Shown one piece after another: positions 26,215 through 36,052 of a DNA stretch of 64,000 nucleotides. Within the stretch, counting starts at the first letter, position 1, and the number at the start of each line of letters is the position of its first letter. Origin of the DNA: Neptunicoccus sediminis (GTDB lineage Bacteria > Pseudomonadota > Alphaproteobacteria > Rhodobacterales > Rhodobacteraceae); NCBI RefSeq assembly GCF_001719615.1, contig NZ_MDVX01000008.1, forward strand, positions 1 to 64,000. Reading direction: 5' to 3'. The notes beneath the pieces were generated by a model. It saw only the letters and a program-made list of their open reading frames with translations. It did not search any database and was not told the origin of the DNA. A program made the position numbers and the translations under genes.

Positions 26215-26991
26215 ATGGCTTACGAGTTTATAACCACCGAAAAACGCGGCAATGTGCTGCTGGTCACAATGAACCGGCCCGAGGTCTACAACGCCATTCA
26301 CGGCCCGATGCACGATGAAATGTCCAAATGCTGGGACGATTTCGCCGCTGATCCCGATCTCTGGGTGGCGGTTCTGACAGGGGCTGGCGACAAGGCTTTT
26401 ACCGCTGGCAATGACCTTAAGCACACAGCGCAGGGTGGCAAGGGACCAGTCAGCACCAACGGCTTTGCCGGCCTGACCTCGCGCTATGATCTGGAAAAAC
26501 CGATTATCGCTGCGGTCAACGGCTTTGCAATGGGCGGCGGTTTTGAAACCGCCCTGTCCTGCGACATCATCATCGCCTCCGATCAGGCCACATTCGCCCT
26601 GCCCGAAGTGAAGGTCGGCTTTTTTGCCGCCGCCTCCGGTGTGCAACGCCTGTCCCGCTACATCGGACGGCTGGCCGCGCAGGAACTGATGTTCACAGGC
26701 CGCAAGATCGACGCCGCCGAAGCCCTCGCACTCGGTTGTGTCAATGCTGTCGTGCCCCACGGCGAACTGCTGGATGCTGCGATGGAGAAGGCACAGGAAA
26801 TTGCCTCTGTCTCCCCCTCCTCCGTCAAGGCTACGAAACGTGTGCTGAACTCCATGAATGTTGCCGAAGGACTGCCTGAAAGCAACGAGTACAGCCGCGA
26901 GGTCATTCAGGACCTCATGAAAACCGAAGACTTCAAGGAAGGCGTCAATGCCTTCGTCGAAAAACGAAAACCGAATTGGGTAAACCGCTAA
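26215..26991 (+). CDS. Enoyl-CoA hydratase/isomerase (crotonase family)
   Basis: 258 residues of the crotonase fold. The first oxyanion-hole segment (FTAGNDLKHTAQGG, about 62-75) and the second (NGFAMGGGFETALSCD, about 98-113) are present. One of the two usual hydratase glutamates is visible in LPEVKVG; the other usual position in the GGGFE segment also holds Glu. It would hydrate a 2-enoyl-CoA or act as a carnitinyl-CoA dehydratase-like enzyme. It is separated by one base from the dehydrogenase gene and works as its split partner. Confidence 0.9.
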   Translation: MAYEFITTEKRGNVLLVTMNRPEVYNAIHGPMHDEMSKCWDDFAADPDLWVAVLTGAGDKAFTAGNDLKHTAQGGKGPVSTNGFAGLTSRYDLEKPIIAAVNGFAMGGGFETALSCDIIIASDQATFALPEVKVGFFAAASGVQRLSRYIGRLAAQELMFTGRKIDAAEALALGCVNAVVPHGELLDAAMEKAQEIASVSPSSVKATKRVLNSMNVAEGLPESNEYSREVIQDLMKTEDFKEGVNAFVEKRKPNWVNR

Positions 26992-27011
26992 GCGGAAAGG
27001 ACTAAAATACG

Positions 27012-28313
27012 ATGTCACTGGGAACACACAATGCAAAGCTGAACCAGCTTGCCATGTCTGAAAAGGCACAACCGCTGCTAGATGCTGTGATCGCGCATAT
27101 TCGCGATAACGTTGATCCGATCACCGAGGAGTTTTACAAACTGGGCGAAGGCCGCGCCGACCGCTGGTCCTATGCACCGGGCCAGTTGGAACTGCTGGAA
27201 ACTGCCAAGGTAAAGGCACGGGAAAGCGGGCTGTGGAACTTTTTCCTGCCCAATGCGGAAACCGGCGAGGGCCTGTCCAATCTCGACTACGCCTATATCG
27301 CAGCGGAACTGGGCAAGAACCCTCTGGCCTCTGAAACGCTGAACTGTTCTGCGCCCGACACTGGCAACATGGAAGTGCTGGAACGGATCGGTACGCCGGC
27401 GCAAAAGGAAAAATGGCTCAAGCCCCTGCTGGCCGGTGAAATCCGTTCCGCCTTTGCCATGACTGAACCGGATGTGGCTTCTTCGGATGCCAAGAACATC
27501 TCCACCTCTGCGGTTCTGGAAAACGGTGAATGGGTGATCAACGGCGAGAAGTTCTATATCTCCGGCGCAGGCGATCCACGCTGTAAGATCATGATTACAA
27601 TGGTGAAAACATCTCCCGATGCGGAACCGTTCAAACAACAAAGCCAGATCCTTGTGCCGATCGACACACCGGGCGTAGAGATCCTCGGCCCGATGCACGT
27701 ATTTGGCCATGACGATGCGCCCCACGGCCATATGCACATTCGCTTTACCGATGTGCGCGTGCCGGAAGAAAACATGCTGCTGGGCGAAGGCCGCGGCTTT
27801 GAGATCAGCCAACTCCGTCTTGGGCCAGGACGTATCCACCACTGCATGCGCTCTATCGGTCAGGGCGAACGGGCGCTGGAAATGATGCTGGAACGGGCGC
27901 TCGGCCGTGAGGCTTTTGGCAAGAAGATAATTGATCTTGGCAAGAATATGGAAACCATTTCCCGCGCACGGATCGAACTGGAAGCCATGCGCCTGATGGT
28001 GCTGAAAGCGGCCCGCGCGATGGACGTACTCGGCAATAAGGAAGCCCGCATCTGGGTGTCTGCAGTCAAGGCGATGGTGCCGGAAAAAGTCTGTGACATC
28101 ATTGACCAATCCATGCAGGTCCACGGTGCCGCCGGTCTGTCCCAGTGGTTCCCGCTGTCTGACATGTACGCCGGTCAGCGCACCTTGCGCTTTGCCGATG
28201 GTCCGGACGAGGTACACCACCACGTTGTGGCCCGCGCCGAAGTGCAGACCTTCAAGAACTCCAACGACCGCGCCCCGATCATTGCGGCTGGTCGCAAGTT
28301 TGAAGGACCATAA
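27012..28313 (+). CDS. Acyl-CoA dehydrogenase of ACAD10/ACAD11 type
   Basis: 433 residues with the three-domain acyl-CoA dehydrogenase layout: FAD/substrate contact AFAMTEPDVASSD near 155 and the C-terminal segment RFADGPDEVHHHVVARAE near 394. The strings LGPGRIHHCMR (about 271-281) and ADGPDEVH are typical of the ACAD10/ACAD11 branch, which in mammals and in the Pseudomonas levulinate pathway (LvaC) acts on 4-phosphorylated acyl-CoAs made by an APH-like kinase. Such a kinase is encoded at 44714-45742. Whether this enzyme dehydrogenates or eliminates phosphate here is open. It follows the crotonase by 20 bases. Confidence 0.88.
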   Translation: MSLGTHNAKLNQLAMSEKAQPLLDAVIAHIRDNVDPITEEFYKLGEGRADRWSYAPGQLELLETAKVKARESGLWNFFLPNAETGEGLSNLDYAYIAAELGKNPLASETLNCSAPDTGNMEVLERIGTPAQKEKWLKPLLAGEIRSAFAMTEPDVASSDAKNISTSAVLENGEWVINGEKFYISGAGDPRCKIMITMVKTSPDAEPFKQQSQILVPIDTPGVEILGPMHVFGHDDAPHGHMHIRFTDVRVPEENMLLGEGRGFEISQLRLGPGRIHHCMRSIGQGERALEMMLERALGREAFGKKIIDLGKNMETISRARIELEAMRLMVLKAARAMDVLGNKEARIWVSAVKAMVPEKVCDIIDQSMQVHGAAGLSQWFPLSDMYAGQRTLRFADGPDEVHHHVVARAEVQTFKNSNDRAPIIAAGRKFEGP

Positions 28314-28315
28314 AC

Positions 28316-29089
28316 ATGACACAACTGTTTGATATGACAGGAAAGGTCGCGCTGCTCACGGGCGCGTCCAAAGGTATGGGGTTCGAGATGGCCAAAGCCA
28401 TGGCGCTGCACGGCGCCAAGGTGGTCATTTCCGCCCGCACACAGGAGGATCTGGACAAGGCCGCTGCCGAAATCAACAAGGAATGCGGCGAAACCCGTGC
28501 CTTTGGCGTGGCCTGTAATGCGGGCCACAAGGACCAGCTTCAGGCGCTGGTGGAGAAAACCCATGAGCTGGCCGGCACCATCGATATCCTGTTCGGCAAC
28601 GCAGGGGTAAACCCCTACTATGGTCCGACCTCGGGGATTTCCGACAAAGCCTATGAAAAGACCATGCAGGTCAACGTCCAGTCCAACCTGTGGCTGGCGC
28701 AACTGGTGGCACCGGATATGGAAAAGAACGGCGGCGGATCGATGGTCTTCACCTCTTCCATCGGCGCGTTCAAGCCTTCGGTAATGCTGGGCACCTATGC
28801 GATGTCAAAACTGGCGGTAATCGGCCTTGTCCGGAACCTTGCCGCTGAATTCGGCTCCAAGGGCATCCGCGTCAATGCGCTGTGTCCCGGTGTGGTGCGC
28901 ACGGAATTCGCCCGCGAACTGTGGGACAACCCCAAGGCCGCAGAACGCGCCACCAAGGAAATTCCGCTCGGGCGTTTTGGTGAACCGGAAGATTTCGCAG
29001 GCATTGCAGTCTTCCTCGGCTCGAAAGCCAGCCAGTATATCACCGGACAGGCCTTTACCGTCGATGGCGGTTCGGTCATGTGGACATAA
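28316..29089 (+). CDS. SDR family oxidoreductase (first of two)
   Basis: 257 residues, classical short-chain dehydrogenase/reductase: cofactor loop TGASKGMG (15-22), NAG (95-97) and the catalytic Ser148, Tyr161 and Lys165 (TYAMSK). An Arg at position 41 in ISARTQED suggests NADP preference. The C-terminal GQAFTVDGGSVMWT is typical. It begins two bases after the ACAD gene stop. In an acyl-CoA operon it may act as a 3-ketoacyl-CoA reductase or oxidise a side-chain alcohol. Confidence 0.92.
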   Translation: MTQLFDMTGKVALLTGASKGMGFEMAKAMALHGAKVVISARTQEDLDKAAAEINKECGETRAFGVACNAGHKDQLQALVEKTHELAGTIDILFGNAGVNPYYGPTSGISDKAYEKTMQVNVQSNLWLAQLVAPDMEKNGGGSMVFTSSIGAFKPSVMLGTYAMSKLAVIGLVRNLAAEFGSKGIRVNALCPGVVRTEFARELWDNPKAAERATKEIPLGRFGEPEDFAGIAVFLGSKASQYITGQAFTVDGGSVMWT

Positions 29090-29098
29090 GGGAAGCCT

Positions 29099-29869
29099 AT
29101 GGAACTCAGAGATAAAATCATCGTTGTCACCGGCGCCGCCGGCGGCATCGGCAAGGCGCTGGCCGTGCGCTTCGCCGCAGAAGGCGCAAAATGCGTGGTC
29201 TGTGCCGATCTGGACGGGGCCGGCGCCGAGGCCACCGCCAAAGAAATCGGCGGTGTGTCGTTTCAGGTGAACGTGGGCAATGAAGACGAAATCAAAGCCC
29301 TCATCGACACCACCGAAGCCGAACAAGGCCCGATTGACCTGTTCTGTTCCAACGCCGGTATCCTTGTGGCTGGCGGTGTCGAAGTGCCCAATGACGACTG
29401 GCAAAAGATCTGGGACATCAATGTAATGTCCCACGTCTGGGCCGCCCGCCACCTTGTCCCGTTGATGAGCAAACGGGGCGGCGGCTATCTGCTGAACACC
29501 GCCTCAGCCGCCGGACTTCTCAATCAGGTGGGTGCGGCCCCTTATGGTGTGACCAAACACGCCGCAGTCGGGCTCGCGGAATGGCTGGCGCTGACCTACA
29601 ATGATCAGGGTATCAAAGTCTCGGTGCTCTGTCCGCAGGCGGTGCGCTCTGCCATGACGGCGGGGCATGAAGACGGCGTTGCCTCGCTCAACGGGATGCT
29701 CGAACCCGAAGCGGTGGCAGAGGCCTGTGTGAAGACCATCAACGATGAAACCTTCCTTGTGCTGCCCCACCCCGAAGTGCTCGACTATATGCGCAACAAG
29801 ACCGACAATTACGACAAATGGATCGGCGGCATGCGCAAATTGAACCGCATCTACGGTGGTGCAATCTAA
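29099..29869 (+). CDS. SDR family oxidoreductase (second of two)
   Basis: 256 residues with TGAAGGIG (11-18), Asp37 after the second strand (suggesting NAD), NAG (85-87), and catalytic Ser137, Tyr149 and Lys153 (YGVTK). AAGGGAAG precedes the ATG. Only moderately similar by eye to the gene before it, so not a recent duplicate. Last gene of the rightward operon; a strong terminator follows 45 bases later. Substrate unknown. Confidence 0.92.
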   Translation: MELRDKIIVVTGAAGGIGKALAVRFAAEGAKCVVCADLDGAGAEATAKEIGGVSFQVNVGNEDEIKALIDTTEAEQGPIDLFCSNAGILVAGGVEVPNDDWQKIWDINVMSHVWAARHLVPLMSKRGGGYLLNTASAAGLLNQVGAAPYGVTKHAAVGLAEWLALTYNDQGIKVSVLCPQAVRSAMTAGHEDGVASLNGMLEPEAVAEACVKTINDETFLVLPHPEVLDYMRNKTDNYDKWIGGMRKLNRIYGGAI

Positions 29870-29914
29870 ACGACACCGGCTCTTTTTGGGGACAATATCC
29901 CCGCCGGAGGCCAT

Positions 29915-29943
29915 GCGGGACAGGCAACTGTCCCGCTTTTTTT
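29915..29943 (+). terminator. Rho-independent terminator of the acyl-CoA operon
   Basis: GCGGGACAG pairs with CTGTCCCGC across a GCAA tetraloop, followed by seven Ts. It ends the rightward operon that began at 23214, ten bases before the stop codon of the convergent thioesterase gene. Confidence 0.92.
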
Positions 29944-29952
29944 ATTGCAAGC

Positions 29953-30825
29953 TCACTTCGGCTTTTTCTTGATTGGCCGGATCAGCCCTTCCTGTGCAAC
30001 ACTGGCAACCAGTTCGCCGTCGTGGGTGTAAATCGTGCCACGGTTAAAGCCCCGCGCCCCGCCTGTGAACGGGCTGTCCATCGTGTAAAGATGCCAGTCC
30101 GCAAAGTTCACCGGCGCGTGAAACCACATGGCGTGATCAAGGCTTGCGGTCATCACCTGTCCGGTGAACCACGTCTGACCGTGGGGGCGTAAACCCGACC
30201 CGAGCAGGTTCATATCCGAGGCATAGGCCATCAGGCAGTGCTGCATCTGCGGGTTGGCATCCCGCGCACCGGGCATGCGGAACCACAGGTGGTTCCGGTC
30301 GTCCACCACTTTGGGGTCAAACCAGTCCAGCGGCGCCACTTCGCGGATTTCGATGGGACGTTTGCGCAGGAATTCATGCCGGTGTTTCTCGGGCACGCGG
30401 TCGATGTTGTCCTCGCGCCATTTTGCACGGGATTCCAGCGTTTCCGGCTCTGGCACTTTTGGCATCTCGTGCTGGTGGTGCAGACCTTCCTCTTCCACGT
30501 GGAACGAGGCGGACATGTTCAGAATCTGCTTGCCGTGCTGGATCGCAATGACTCGCCGTGTGGTGAAACTGCCCCCGTCCCGCGCACGATCCACAGAGTA
30601 GATCACCGGAATTGACGGATCGCCCGGACGGATGAAATAGGCATGAAGCGAGTGGCACAATCGCCCGTCCACGGTTTTATAAGCCGCCGCCAGCGCTTGT
30701 GCGATCACCTGCCCGCCAAAAATCCGCATCGTGGTCTCGCCGCCCGAACCGATGCCGCGGAACAGGTCCACTTCCAACTGCTCGATTTCCAGCAGGTTCA
30801 GCAATTCCGCCACAATGTCGGTCAT
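29953..30825 (-). CDS. tesB: Acyl-CoA thioesterase II
   Basis: 290 residues with the double hotdog fold of TesB. Visible are RIFGGQVIAQALAAA near 34, SLHAYFIRPGD near 59 and the catalytic Asp segment ASLDHAMWFHAPV near 230, followed by GFNRGTIYTHDGELVASVAQEG at the C-terminus. It hydrolyses acyl-CoA to free acid and CoA. Its ATG overlaps the stop of the upstream ligase gene (ATGA), so it is the last gene of a leftward unit: serine hydrolase, ligase, thioesterase. Confidence 0.93.
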   Translation of the reverse strand: MTDIVAELLNLLEIEQLEVDLFRGIGSGGETTMRIFGGQVIAQALAAAYKTVDGRLCHSLHAYFIRPGDPSIPVIYSVDRARDGGSFTTRRVIAIQHGKQILNMSASFHVEEEGLHHQHEMPKVPEPETLESRAKWREDNIDRVPEKHRHEFLRKRPIEIREVAPLDWFDPKVVDDRNHLWFRMPGARDANPQMQHCLMAYASDMNLLGSGLRPHGQTWFTGQVMTASLDHAMWFHAPVNFADWHLYTMDSPFTGGARGFNRGTIYTHDGELVASVAQEGLIRPIKKKPK

Positions 30826-32792
30826 CCGGTCTCTCTTTCTGCCGCATAGGCGATAAATCGGTCAAAGCTCTCCGGATTGGCCATGCTGTCGCGATTCACC
30901 ACGGTTTCCGGATTTCCACCTAAAAGCAGCTTTTTGACAGGAACTTCCAGCTTTTTCCCCGAAATTGTGCGCGGAACCTCTGCGATCTGGATGATGTCAT
31001 TGGGTTGGAACCGTGCCGACACCCCGTTTTTAATCGCTGTGTTGATCTTTGCCTTGATGCTGTCATCCAGCGTCAGACCGTTCCGCAGCACCACAAACAG
31101 CGGCATAAAGCTTTCGCGGCCCAGAAACTCCAGATCGACCACCAGACTGTCCATCACCTCGTCCAGTCCTTCCACCGCCTGATAGATCTCGGACGATCCC
31201 ATGCGCAGGCCCTTGCGGTTGATGGTGGCATCAGAGCGCCCAAAGATCACCGATCCGCCTTGCGGGGTGATCTCGATCCAGTCGCCGTGACGCCAGACAC
31301 CGGGATAGGTGTCAAAATAGCTTTCGTGCAGGCGCGATCCGTCCTCATCCCCCCAGAAATACAGCGGCATAGAAGGCAGTGGTTCGGTGCAGACCAGCTC
31401 TCCTACCTCTCCGATCACTTCGGTTCCGGCACTGTCAAAGGCACGCACCGCATTGCCAAGGGCGCGGGCCTGCATTTCACCGGCGCGCACCACATCCATC
31501 GGATTGCCACAGACAAAAGCGCCCATCAGATCGGTGCCGCCAGAGATCGGTGCCAGCCAGATGTCCTCTTTCACGTCCTTGTAAATCCACGCATAGGCAT
31601 CTTCGGACAAGGGCGATCCGGTAGAGCCGAGCGCCTGCAGGTTCGACAGATCAAAATCCTTTGCAGGGGTCACACCCGCCTTGGCACAAGTGCCGAAATA
31701 GGCCGCGCCCGCACCGAAATAGGTCAACTTTTCTTCGGCTACGAACTGCCACAACACGTTGAGATCGGGATAGTTCACTGCCCCGTCAAAGATGGACAGT
31801 GTCATCCCCTGCCCCAGCGCCAGCAGTTGTGAATTCCACATGATCCAGCCCGAGGAGGTCAGCCAGCAGAACCGCCCGCCCGCTTTCAGGTCTTGGTGCA
31901 GCGACTGCTTTGCCCCTTCGATCAGCGCCCCGCCGTGACCGTGCACAATCGGTTTCGGATTGCCCGTGGTGCCCGAAGAATACACCACCCAGACAGGGTG
32001 ATCGAAGGGCACCTGCTCGGGCGTCAGATCGGCCTTGCGGTCCAGCAGATCGGTCCAGTTGCGGGCGCCATCCGGCAGCTCTCCCGCGAAGGGCAGAACG
32101 ATGCGATGTTCCAGCGTTGGCAGGCTGTCAGTTACGGTCGCAAGGATGCCACGGCGGTCCACGGTCTTGCCTGCATGAACGTATCCGTCCTGCGCGATCA
32201 GCACCTTGGGTTTGATCTGGGCGAAGCGGTCCACAATGGCCACATCCCCCATATCAGGTGAGCACAAAGACCAGATTGCCCCGAGACTGGCCGTCGCCAG
32301 AAACGCCACGATAGAGGCCGGACCATTGGGCAGGATCGCCACGACACGGTCGCCTTTTTCAACGCCCATATCCCGCAGGTGCGCCGCCAGACTGGACACC
32401 TGCCTGTGCAATTCTGCCCAGGTCAACTGCTCTGTTCCAAAGGTTTCGGATCGGGCGGAAATCGCCAGCGCATCGCCGCGCTGAGGCACGTGGCGCAGGA
32501 CCTGCTCTACAAAGTTCAGCCGTGCGCCTTCAAACCATTTCGCCCCCGGCATCACCCGTTTGTCCAGAACGCTGGTATAAGGGGCGGAGGATTCCAGATC
32601 GAAAAACTGCCAGATGGTTTCCCAGAAATCCTCCAGCTCTGTCACGCTCCAGTTCCACAGGGCGGGGTAATCCGCAAAGGTCAGGCCGCGGTTCTGCTCC
32701 AGCCAGCGGATATATTCCGCCAGACGGGAGCTTTCCGCCCGCTCTTTTGACGGGGTCCACAGGATCGGGCGTTCTTTCACGGGGGTATTCAT
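30822..32792 (-). CDS. Acetoacetate-CoA ligase
   Basis: 656 residues, the length of acetoacetyl-CoA synthetases. The ATG at 32792 overlaps the preceding stop codon by 4 bases; an in-frame start at 32933 would run into the upstream gene. It begins ILWTPSKERAESSRLAEYIRWLEQ, the characteristic AACS N-terminal region, with the AMP-binding loop YSSGTTGNPKPIVH near 270 and the GGTDLMGAFVCGNP segment. The enzyme activates acetoacetate with ATP and CoA, feeding ketone-body carbon or the end product of a degradation route into acetyl-CoA. Other short keto acids are possible. Confidence 0.92.
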   Translation of the reverse strand: MNTPVKERPILWTPSKERAESSRLAEYIRWLEQNRGLTFADYPALWNWSVTELEDFWETIWQFFDLESSAPYTSVLDKRVMPGAKWFEGARLNFVEQVLRHVPQRGDALAISARSETFGTEQLTWAELHRQVSSLAAHLRDMGVEKGDRVVAILPNGPASIVAFLATASLGAIWSLCSPDMGDVAIVDRFAQIKPKVLIAQDGYVHAGKTVDRRGILATVTDSLPTLEHRIVLPFAGELPDGARNWTDLLDRKADLTPEQVPFDHPVWVVYSSGTTGNPKPIVHGHGGALIEGAKQSLHQDLKAGGRFCWLTSSGWIMWNSQLLALGQGMTLSIFDGAVNYPDLNVLWQFVAEEKLTYFGAGAAYFGTCAKAGVTPAKDFDLSNLQALGSTGSPLSEDAYAWIYKDVKEDIWLAPISGGTDLMGAFVCGNPMDVVRAGEMQARALGNAVRAFDSAGTEVIGEVGELVCTEPLPSMPLYFWGDEDGSRLHESYFDTYPGVWRHGDWIEITPQGGSVIFGRSDATINRKGLRMGSSEIYQAVEGLDEVMDSLVVDLEFLGRESFMPLFVVLRNGLTLDDSIKAKINTAIKNGVSARFQPNDIIQIAEVPRTISGKKLEVPVKKLLLGGNPETVVNRDSMANPESFDRFIAYAAERETG

Positions 32793-34030
32793 TGCATTAA
32801 GGCTCCATGCACCAAAGATTTGAGTTGCGGGCGTGCCGGATAGGAACTGCTGGGGGAAAGCTGGGTAAAAAACACCACTGACAGGTCCAGCACCGGATCG
32901 ACCCAGAAAAAGGTCGAGGCCATGCCGCCCCAACTGAAATCCCCGACGCTGCCCTGTGCGCGGGCGCGGGCCGGATCAAGCACAACCGCACCGCCCAGAC
33001 CAAAGCCCATGCCCTCCATCGGTTGTTCGGCAAAACTGCGCGGCCCCATCGAGGCGATGTCGCCCGGCAGGTGGTTTCGGGTCATGAAATCTACGGTTTT
33101 CGGGGACAGCAGGCGGTTTCCGTTGCCCGATCCCTTGCAGCGGATCATCTCGCAGAATTTCATGTAATCGTCGATCGTCCCCACCAGACCGCCGCCACCC
33201 GAAAAGGTCTCGGCGCTGCGATAGGCGCTGGTGGCGGCGTGATCAATCAGGCGCAGCGGATTGCCACCCTCCTTTGCCGCGTTGAGCGCCATCGCATCCC
33301 CTGCAAGCGGAGTGTAAAGCGACGCAAAGCGGGATTGCGCACCTTCCGGAACACTAAATGCAGTTTCCGTCATACCAAGGGGCGCAAAGATCTGTTCGGC
33401 AAAAAACGCGCTCAGGCTCTGTCCTGAAACCACCTCAACAACACGGCCAAGCACATCAATGGACACGGAATATTCCCAACGGCTGCCCGGCTGGAAGGCC
33501 AGCGGCAGTTCGGCAAGCTTGTCCACAACCCCCTCAAGCGGGCCTTGGTCGGCGCGGAAAATCAGCCCCTTCTCTTCCATCGCAGAAGGCAGGACGCCGG
33601 GATTAAACGGATAGCTAAAGCCGCTGGTATGGGTCAGTAGCTGGTGCAACGTAGGCGTCTGGCAGGGCGTCACCTGATCCAGACTGGTCGCCCCTTCCAC
33701 CAGCGCGGTACAATCCGCAAATGCCGGAATGAAATCGGACAGGGGCGCGTCCAGATGGAACAGCCCCTGTTCGGCCAGCATCATGATCGCCACGGATGTG
33801 ACCGGTTTGGTCATGGAATAAATCCGCGCCAGCGTGTCCCGTTCAAACGGCAAATCTGCCTCAACATCCCGCGCTCCGGCAGCGTTGAAATAGACCTCTT
33901 TGCCCCCCCGCGCGATCAGCAGGGATGAACCGGCATATTTGCGCTCGGCAACGTAGCGCTCCATCCATGTGCCGATCCGGCCCATCCGGTCGGGATCAAA
34001 TCCAGCGGACTGAGGTGACGCGGTGTGCAT
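32789..34030 (-). CDS. Serine hydrolase, beta-lactamase/esterase (class C) family
   Basis: 413 residues from the ATG at 34030, chosen because GGAAGGA lies six bases before it; ATGs at 34036 and 34060 lack this. The class C motifs are present: Ser72-Met-Thr-Lys75 (SMTK) as nucleophile and base, and a Tyr in EYSVSIDVLG near 183. There is no signal peptide, so it is a cytoplasmic esterase or lactonase-like enzyme rather than a true beta-lactamase. It is translationally coupled to the CoA ligase downstream, which suggests it frees an acid from an ester or lactone for activation (inference). Confidence 0.9.
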   Translation of the reverse strand: MHTASPQSAGFDPDRMGRIGTWMERYVAERKYAGSSLLIARGGKEVYFNAAGARDVEADLPFERDTLARIYSMTKPVTSVAIMMLAEQGLFHLDAPLSDFIPAFADCTALVEGATSLDQVTPCQTPTLHQLLTHTSGFSYPFNPGVLPSAMEEKGLIFRADQGPLEGVVDKLAELPLAFQPGSRWEYSVSIDVLGRVVEVVSGQSLSAFFAEQIFAPLGMTETAFSVPEGAQSRFASLYTPLAGDAMALNAAKEGGNPLRLIDHAATSAYRSAETFSGGGGLVGTIDDYMKFCEMIRCKGSGNGNRLLSPKTVDFMTRNHLPGDIASMGPRSFAEQPMEGMGFGLGGAVVLDPARARAQGSVGDFSWGGMASTFFWVDPVLDLSVVFFTQLSPSSSYPARPQLKSLVHGALMQ

Positions 34031-34168
34031 GGGCATTCCTTCCAACTGCTTTGCATTCAATTGCGCAAAGCTTGCAACGGGTGCAGATGCAGTTCAATGG
34101 CTATATAATGGGAGGTTCGCAAAGACGTGACGTGACGGCAGATTTTGCGCCAATACGCTACGACATGA

Positions 34169-34199
34169 AACCGGGGCGCAGCACAGGCCCGCCCCGGTT
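34169..34199 (-). terminator. Terminator-like hairpin after acyl-CoA ligase
   Basis: AACCGGGGCG (34169-34178) pairs perfectly with CGCCCCGGTT (34190-34199) around 11 bases. It lies 24 bases beyond the stop codon of the leftward ligase gene, with only a short T-run (TTTC) following in that direction. Confidence 0.6.
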
Positions 34200-34222
34200 C
34201 ATTGGTGTTCAGAAACCGCAGA

Positions 34223-35851
34223 TTATCCTGCCAGCGTGCCATCCGCATAGCGCTGGCGCAGGGTCAGTTTGGACACTTTGCCTGTGGCCGTCATGGGCAG
34301 GTCTTCGACGAAAATCACCTCGTCCGGCACCTGCCATTTGGCGAGGTTTTCGGACAGATGGGTCTGGATGCTGGCCACGTCCCTGGAGGAATCCGGCGTT
34401 GGCACAACCACCAGCAGCGGGCGTTCGTCCCATTTTGGATGGGGCACCGCAATCACGGCGCAATTGGCCACTTCGGGATGGGACATCGCCATGTTTTCAA
34501 CGTCGATAGAGCTGATCCATTCGCCGCCCGATTTGATCAGGTCTTTGGCACGGTCGGTGATGGTCAGCATACCGTCATTGGTGATCTTGGCCACATCACC
34601 CGTACCAAACCAACCGTCTGCATCTAGTGCGGTTTTGCTGGCTTCTTCGTTGTTAAAATACCCCGAGACAATAGCGTTGCCGCGCACATAAAGTTCACCC
34701 TGCGCTTCGCCGTCATGGGGCAGACGGTTGCCGTCCTCATCCACGATTTTCAAGTCCACGCCAAAGACACGGCGGCCTTGTTTGGCCTTCAGGTCCAGAC
34801 GCTCTTTTTGGGGCAGTTTGTCTTGGGTTTTGTTGAGCAGACCAACGGTACCGATCGGGCTCATCTCTGTCATACCCCAAGCGTGGCAGACCGAAACATC
34901 CATGCCTTCAAAGGCTTCGATCATGGAACGGGGTGCGGCAGAGCCGCCGATGATCACTTCACCAAAGGCCGAAGGCTTGCCGCCCTGCGCCTTGATCTCG
35001 GCCAGAAGACCCAGCCAAACAGTGGGAACACCCCATGCGGAGAAGACCTCTTCGTCCTGCATCAACTTGTAAACACTTGGTCCGTCCAGTGCAGCGCCCG
35101 GGAAGACCAGCGAGGCCCCGGTCAGCGGTGCGGCATAGGGCAGACCCCATGCGTTGACATGGAACAGGGGCACAACCGGAAGGATGCGCTGGCCGGGGCT
35201 GAGGCTGGTTTGCAGCGAAACGCCCGCCATCAGTGCGTGCATCACGGTAGAGCGATGGGTGTAGAGCGCGCCCTTGGGATTGCCCGTGGTTCCCGAGGTG
35301 TAACACAGCGCACAGGCGGTATCTTCGGGGAAGTCCGGCCAGTCGTAATCCGCGTCTTCAGCCTCAACCAGTTCTTCGTAGCACAAAAGGTTTGGCAGGT
35401 CGGTTTCCGGCATATGGGCGCGGTCGGTCATGGCCACATAGATCAGGTCTTTAGGCAGATGTTCTTGCAACGCATTCAGGATCGGAATGAAGGTCAGATC
35501 GACAAAGATCACCTTGTCTCCGGCGTGATTGACGATGTAGATCATCTGCTCCGCTGACAGGCGCGGGTTGATGGTGTGACAGACCGCACCGATCCCTGCG
35601 ATCCCGTAGTAAAGTTCAAAGTGGCGATACCCGTTCCACGCCAAAGTCGCCACGCGGTCGCCCTCGGTGACGCCCAGTTTCAGCAGCGCCTTGGCCAACT
35701 GGCGCGTGCGCCCGTCAATCGCACGGTAGTTAGTGCGGTGGATGCCTCCCTCAACGGTGACAGAGACAATCTCGCTGTCGCCGTGGACCTCTGCCGCGAA
35801 TGTCAGAATATCGTTTACCCGCATGGGGCGGTTCATCATCAAGCCTTGCAT
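34223..35851 (-). CDS. Long/medium-chain fatty acid--CoA ligase (AMP-binding)
   Basis: 542 residues from the ATG at 35851, which has GAGGAGAGG upstream. Motifs: CYTSGTTGNPKG near 182, the HAWGMTEMSP segment, GWFGTGDVAKITNDGMLTITDRAKDLIKSGGEW, and the C-terminal catalytic Lys in MTATGKVSK. The sequence resembles medium-chain acyl-CoA or DMSP-type ligases of this superfamily. It activates a free acid to the CoA ester. It is divergent from the isomerase gene at 36053 and separated by a hairpin from the serine hydrolase gene, so it may be its own transcript. Confidence 0.92.
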   Translation of the reverse strand: MQGLMMNRPMRVNDILTFAAEVHGDSEIVSVTVEGGIHRTNYRAIDGRTRQLAKALLKLGVTEGDRVATLAWNGYRHFELYYGIAGIGAVCHTINPRLSAEQMIYIVNHAGDKVIFVDLTFIPILNALQEHLPKDLIYVAMTDRAHMPETDLPNLLCYEELVEAEDADYDWPDFPEDTACALCYTSGTTGNPKGALYTHRSTVMHALMAGVSLQTSLSPGQRILPVVPLFHVNAWGLPYAAPLTGASLVFPGAALDGPSVYKLMQDEEVFSAWGVPTVWLGLLAEIKAQGGKPSAFGEVIIGGSAAPRSMIEAFEGMDVSVCHAWGMTEMSPIGTVGLLNKTQDKLPQKERLDLKAKQGRRVFGVDLKIVDEDGNRLPHDGEAQGELYVRGNAIVSGYFNNEEASKTALDADGWFGTGDVAKITNDGMLTITDRAKDLIKSGGEWISSIDVENMAMSHPEVANCAVIAVPHPKWDERPLLVVVPTPDSSRDVASIQTHLSENLAKWQVPDEVIFVEDLPMTATGKVSKLTLRQRYADGTLAG

Positions 35852-36052
35852 GGCAGTCCTCTCCTCAGTTTGGGCCACTCTTGCAAAAACTCGCGCGTCT
35901 GTCCGATTTTTTTTGGTCTGATCCCCGTTACAAACAGATGACGTTGCGACCGTTTCCACCTGACAAAAACCCGATGGCCCGCAGGGGGCGAAGCGCTTGT
36001 TCGCGAAACGGGTCTCTGTCAGTATCCTTGCAACGAACCGTGGAGGAACCCG

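Noticed and set aside
32789-34030. Beta-lactamase resistance gene
   Set aside because: It has the SxxK motif of class C enzymes but no signal peptide and is coupled to a CoA ligase, which fits a cytoplasmic esterase.
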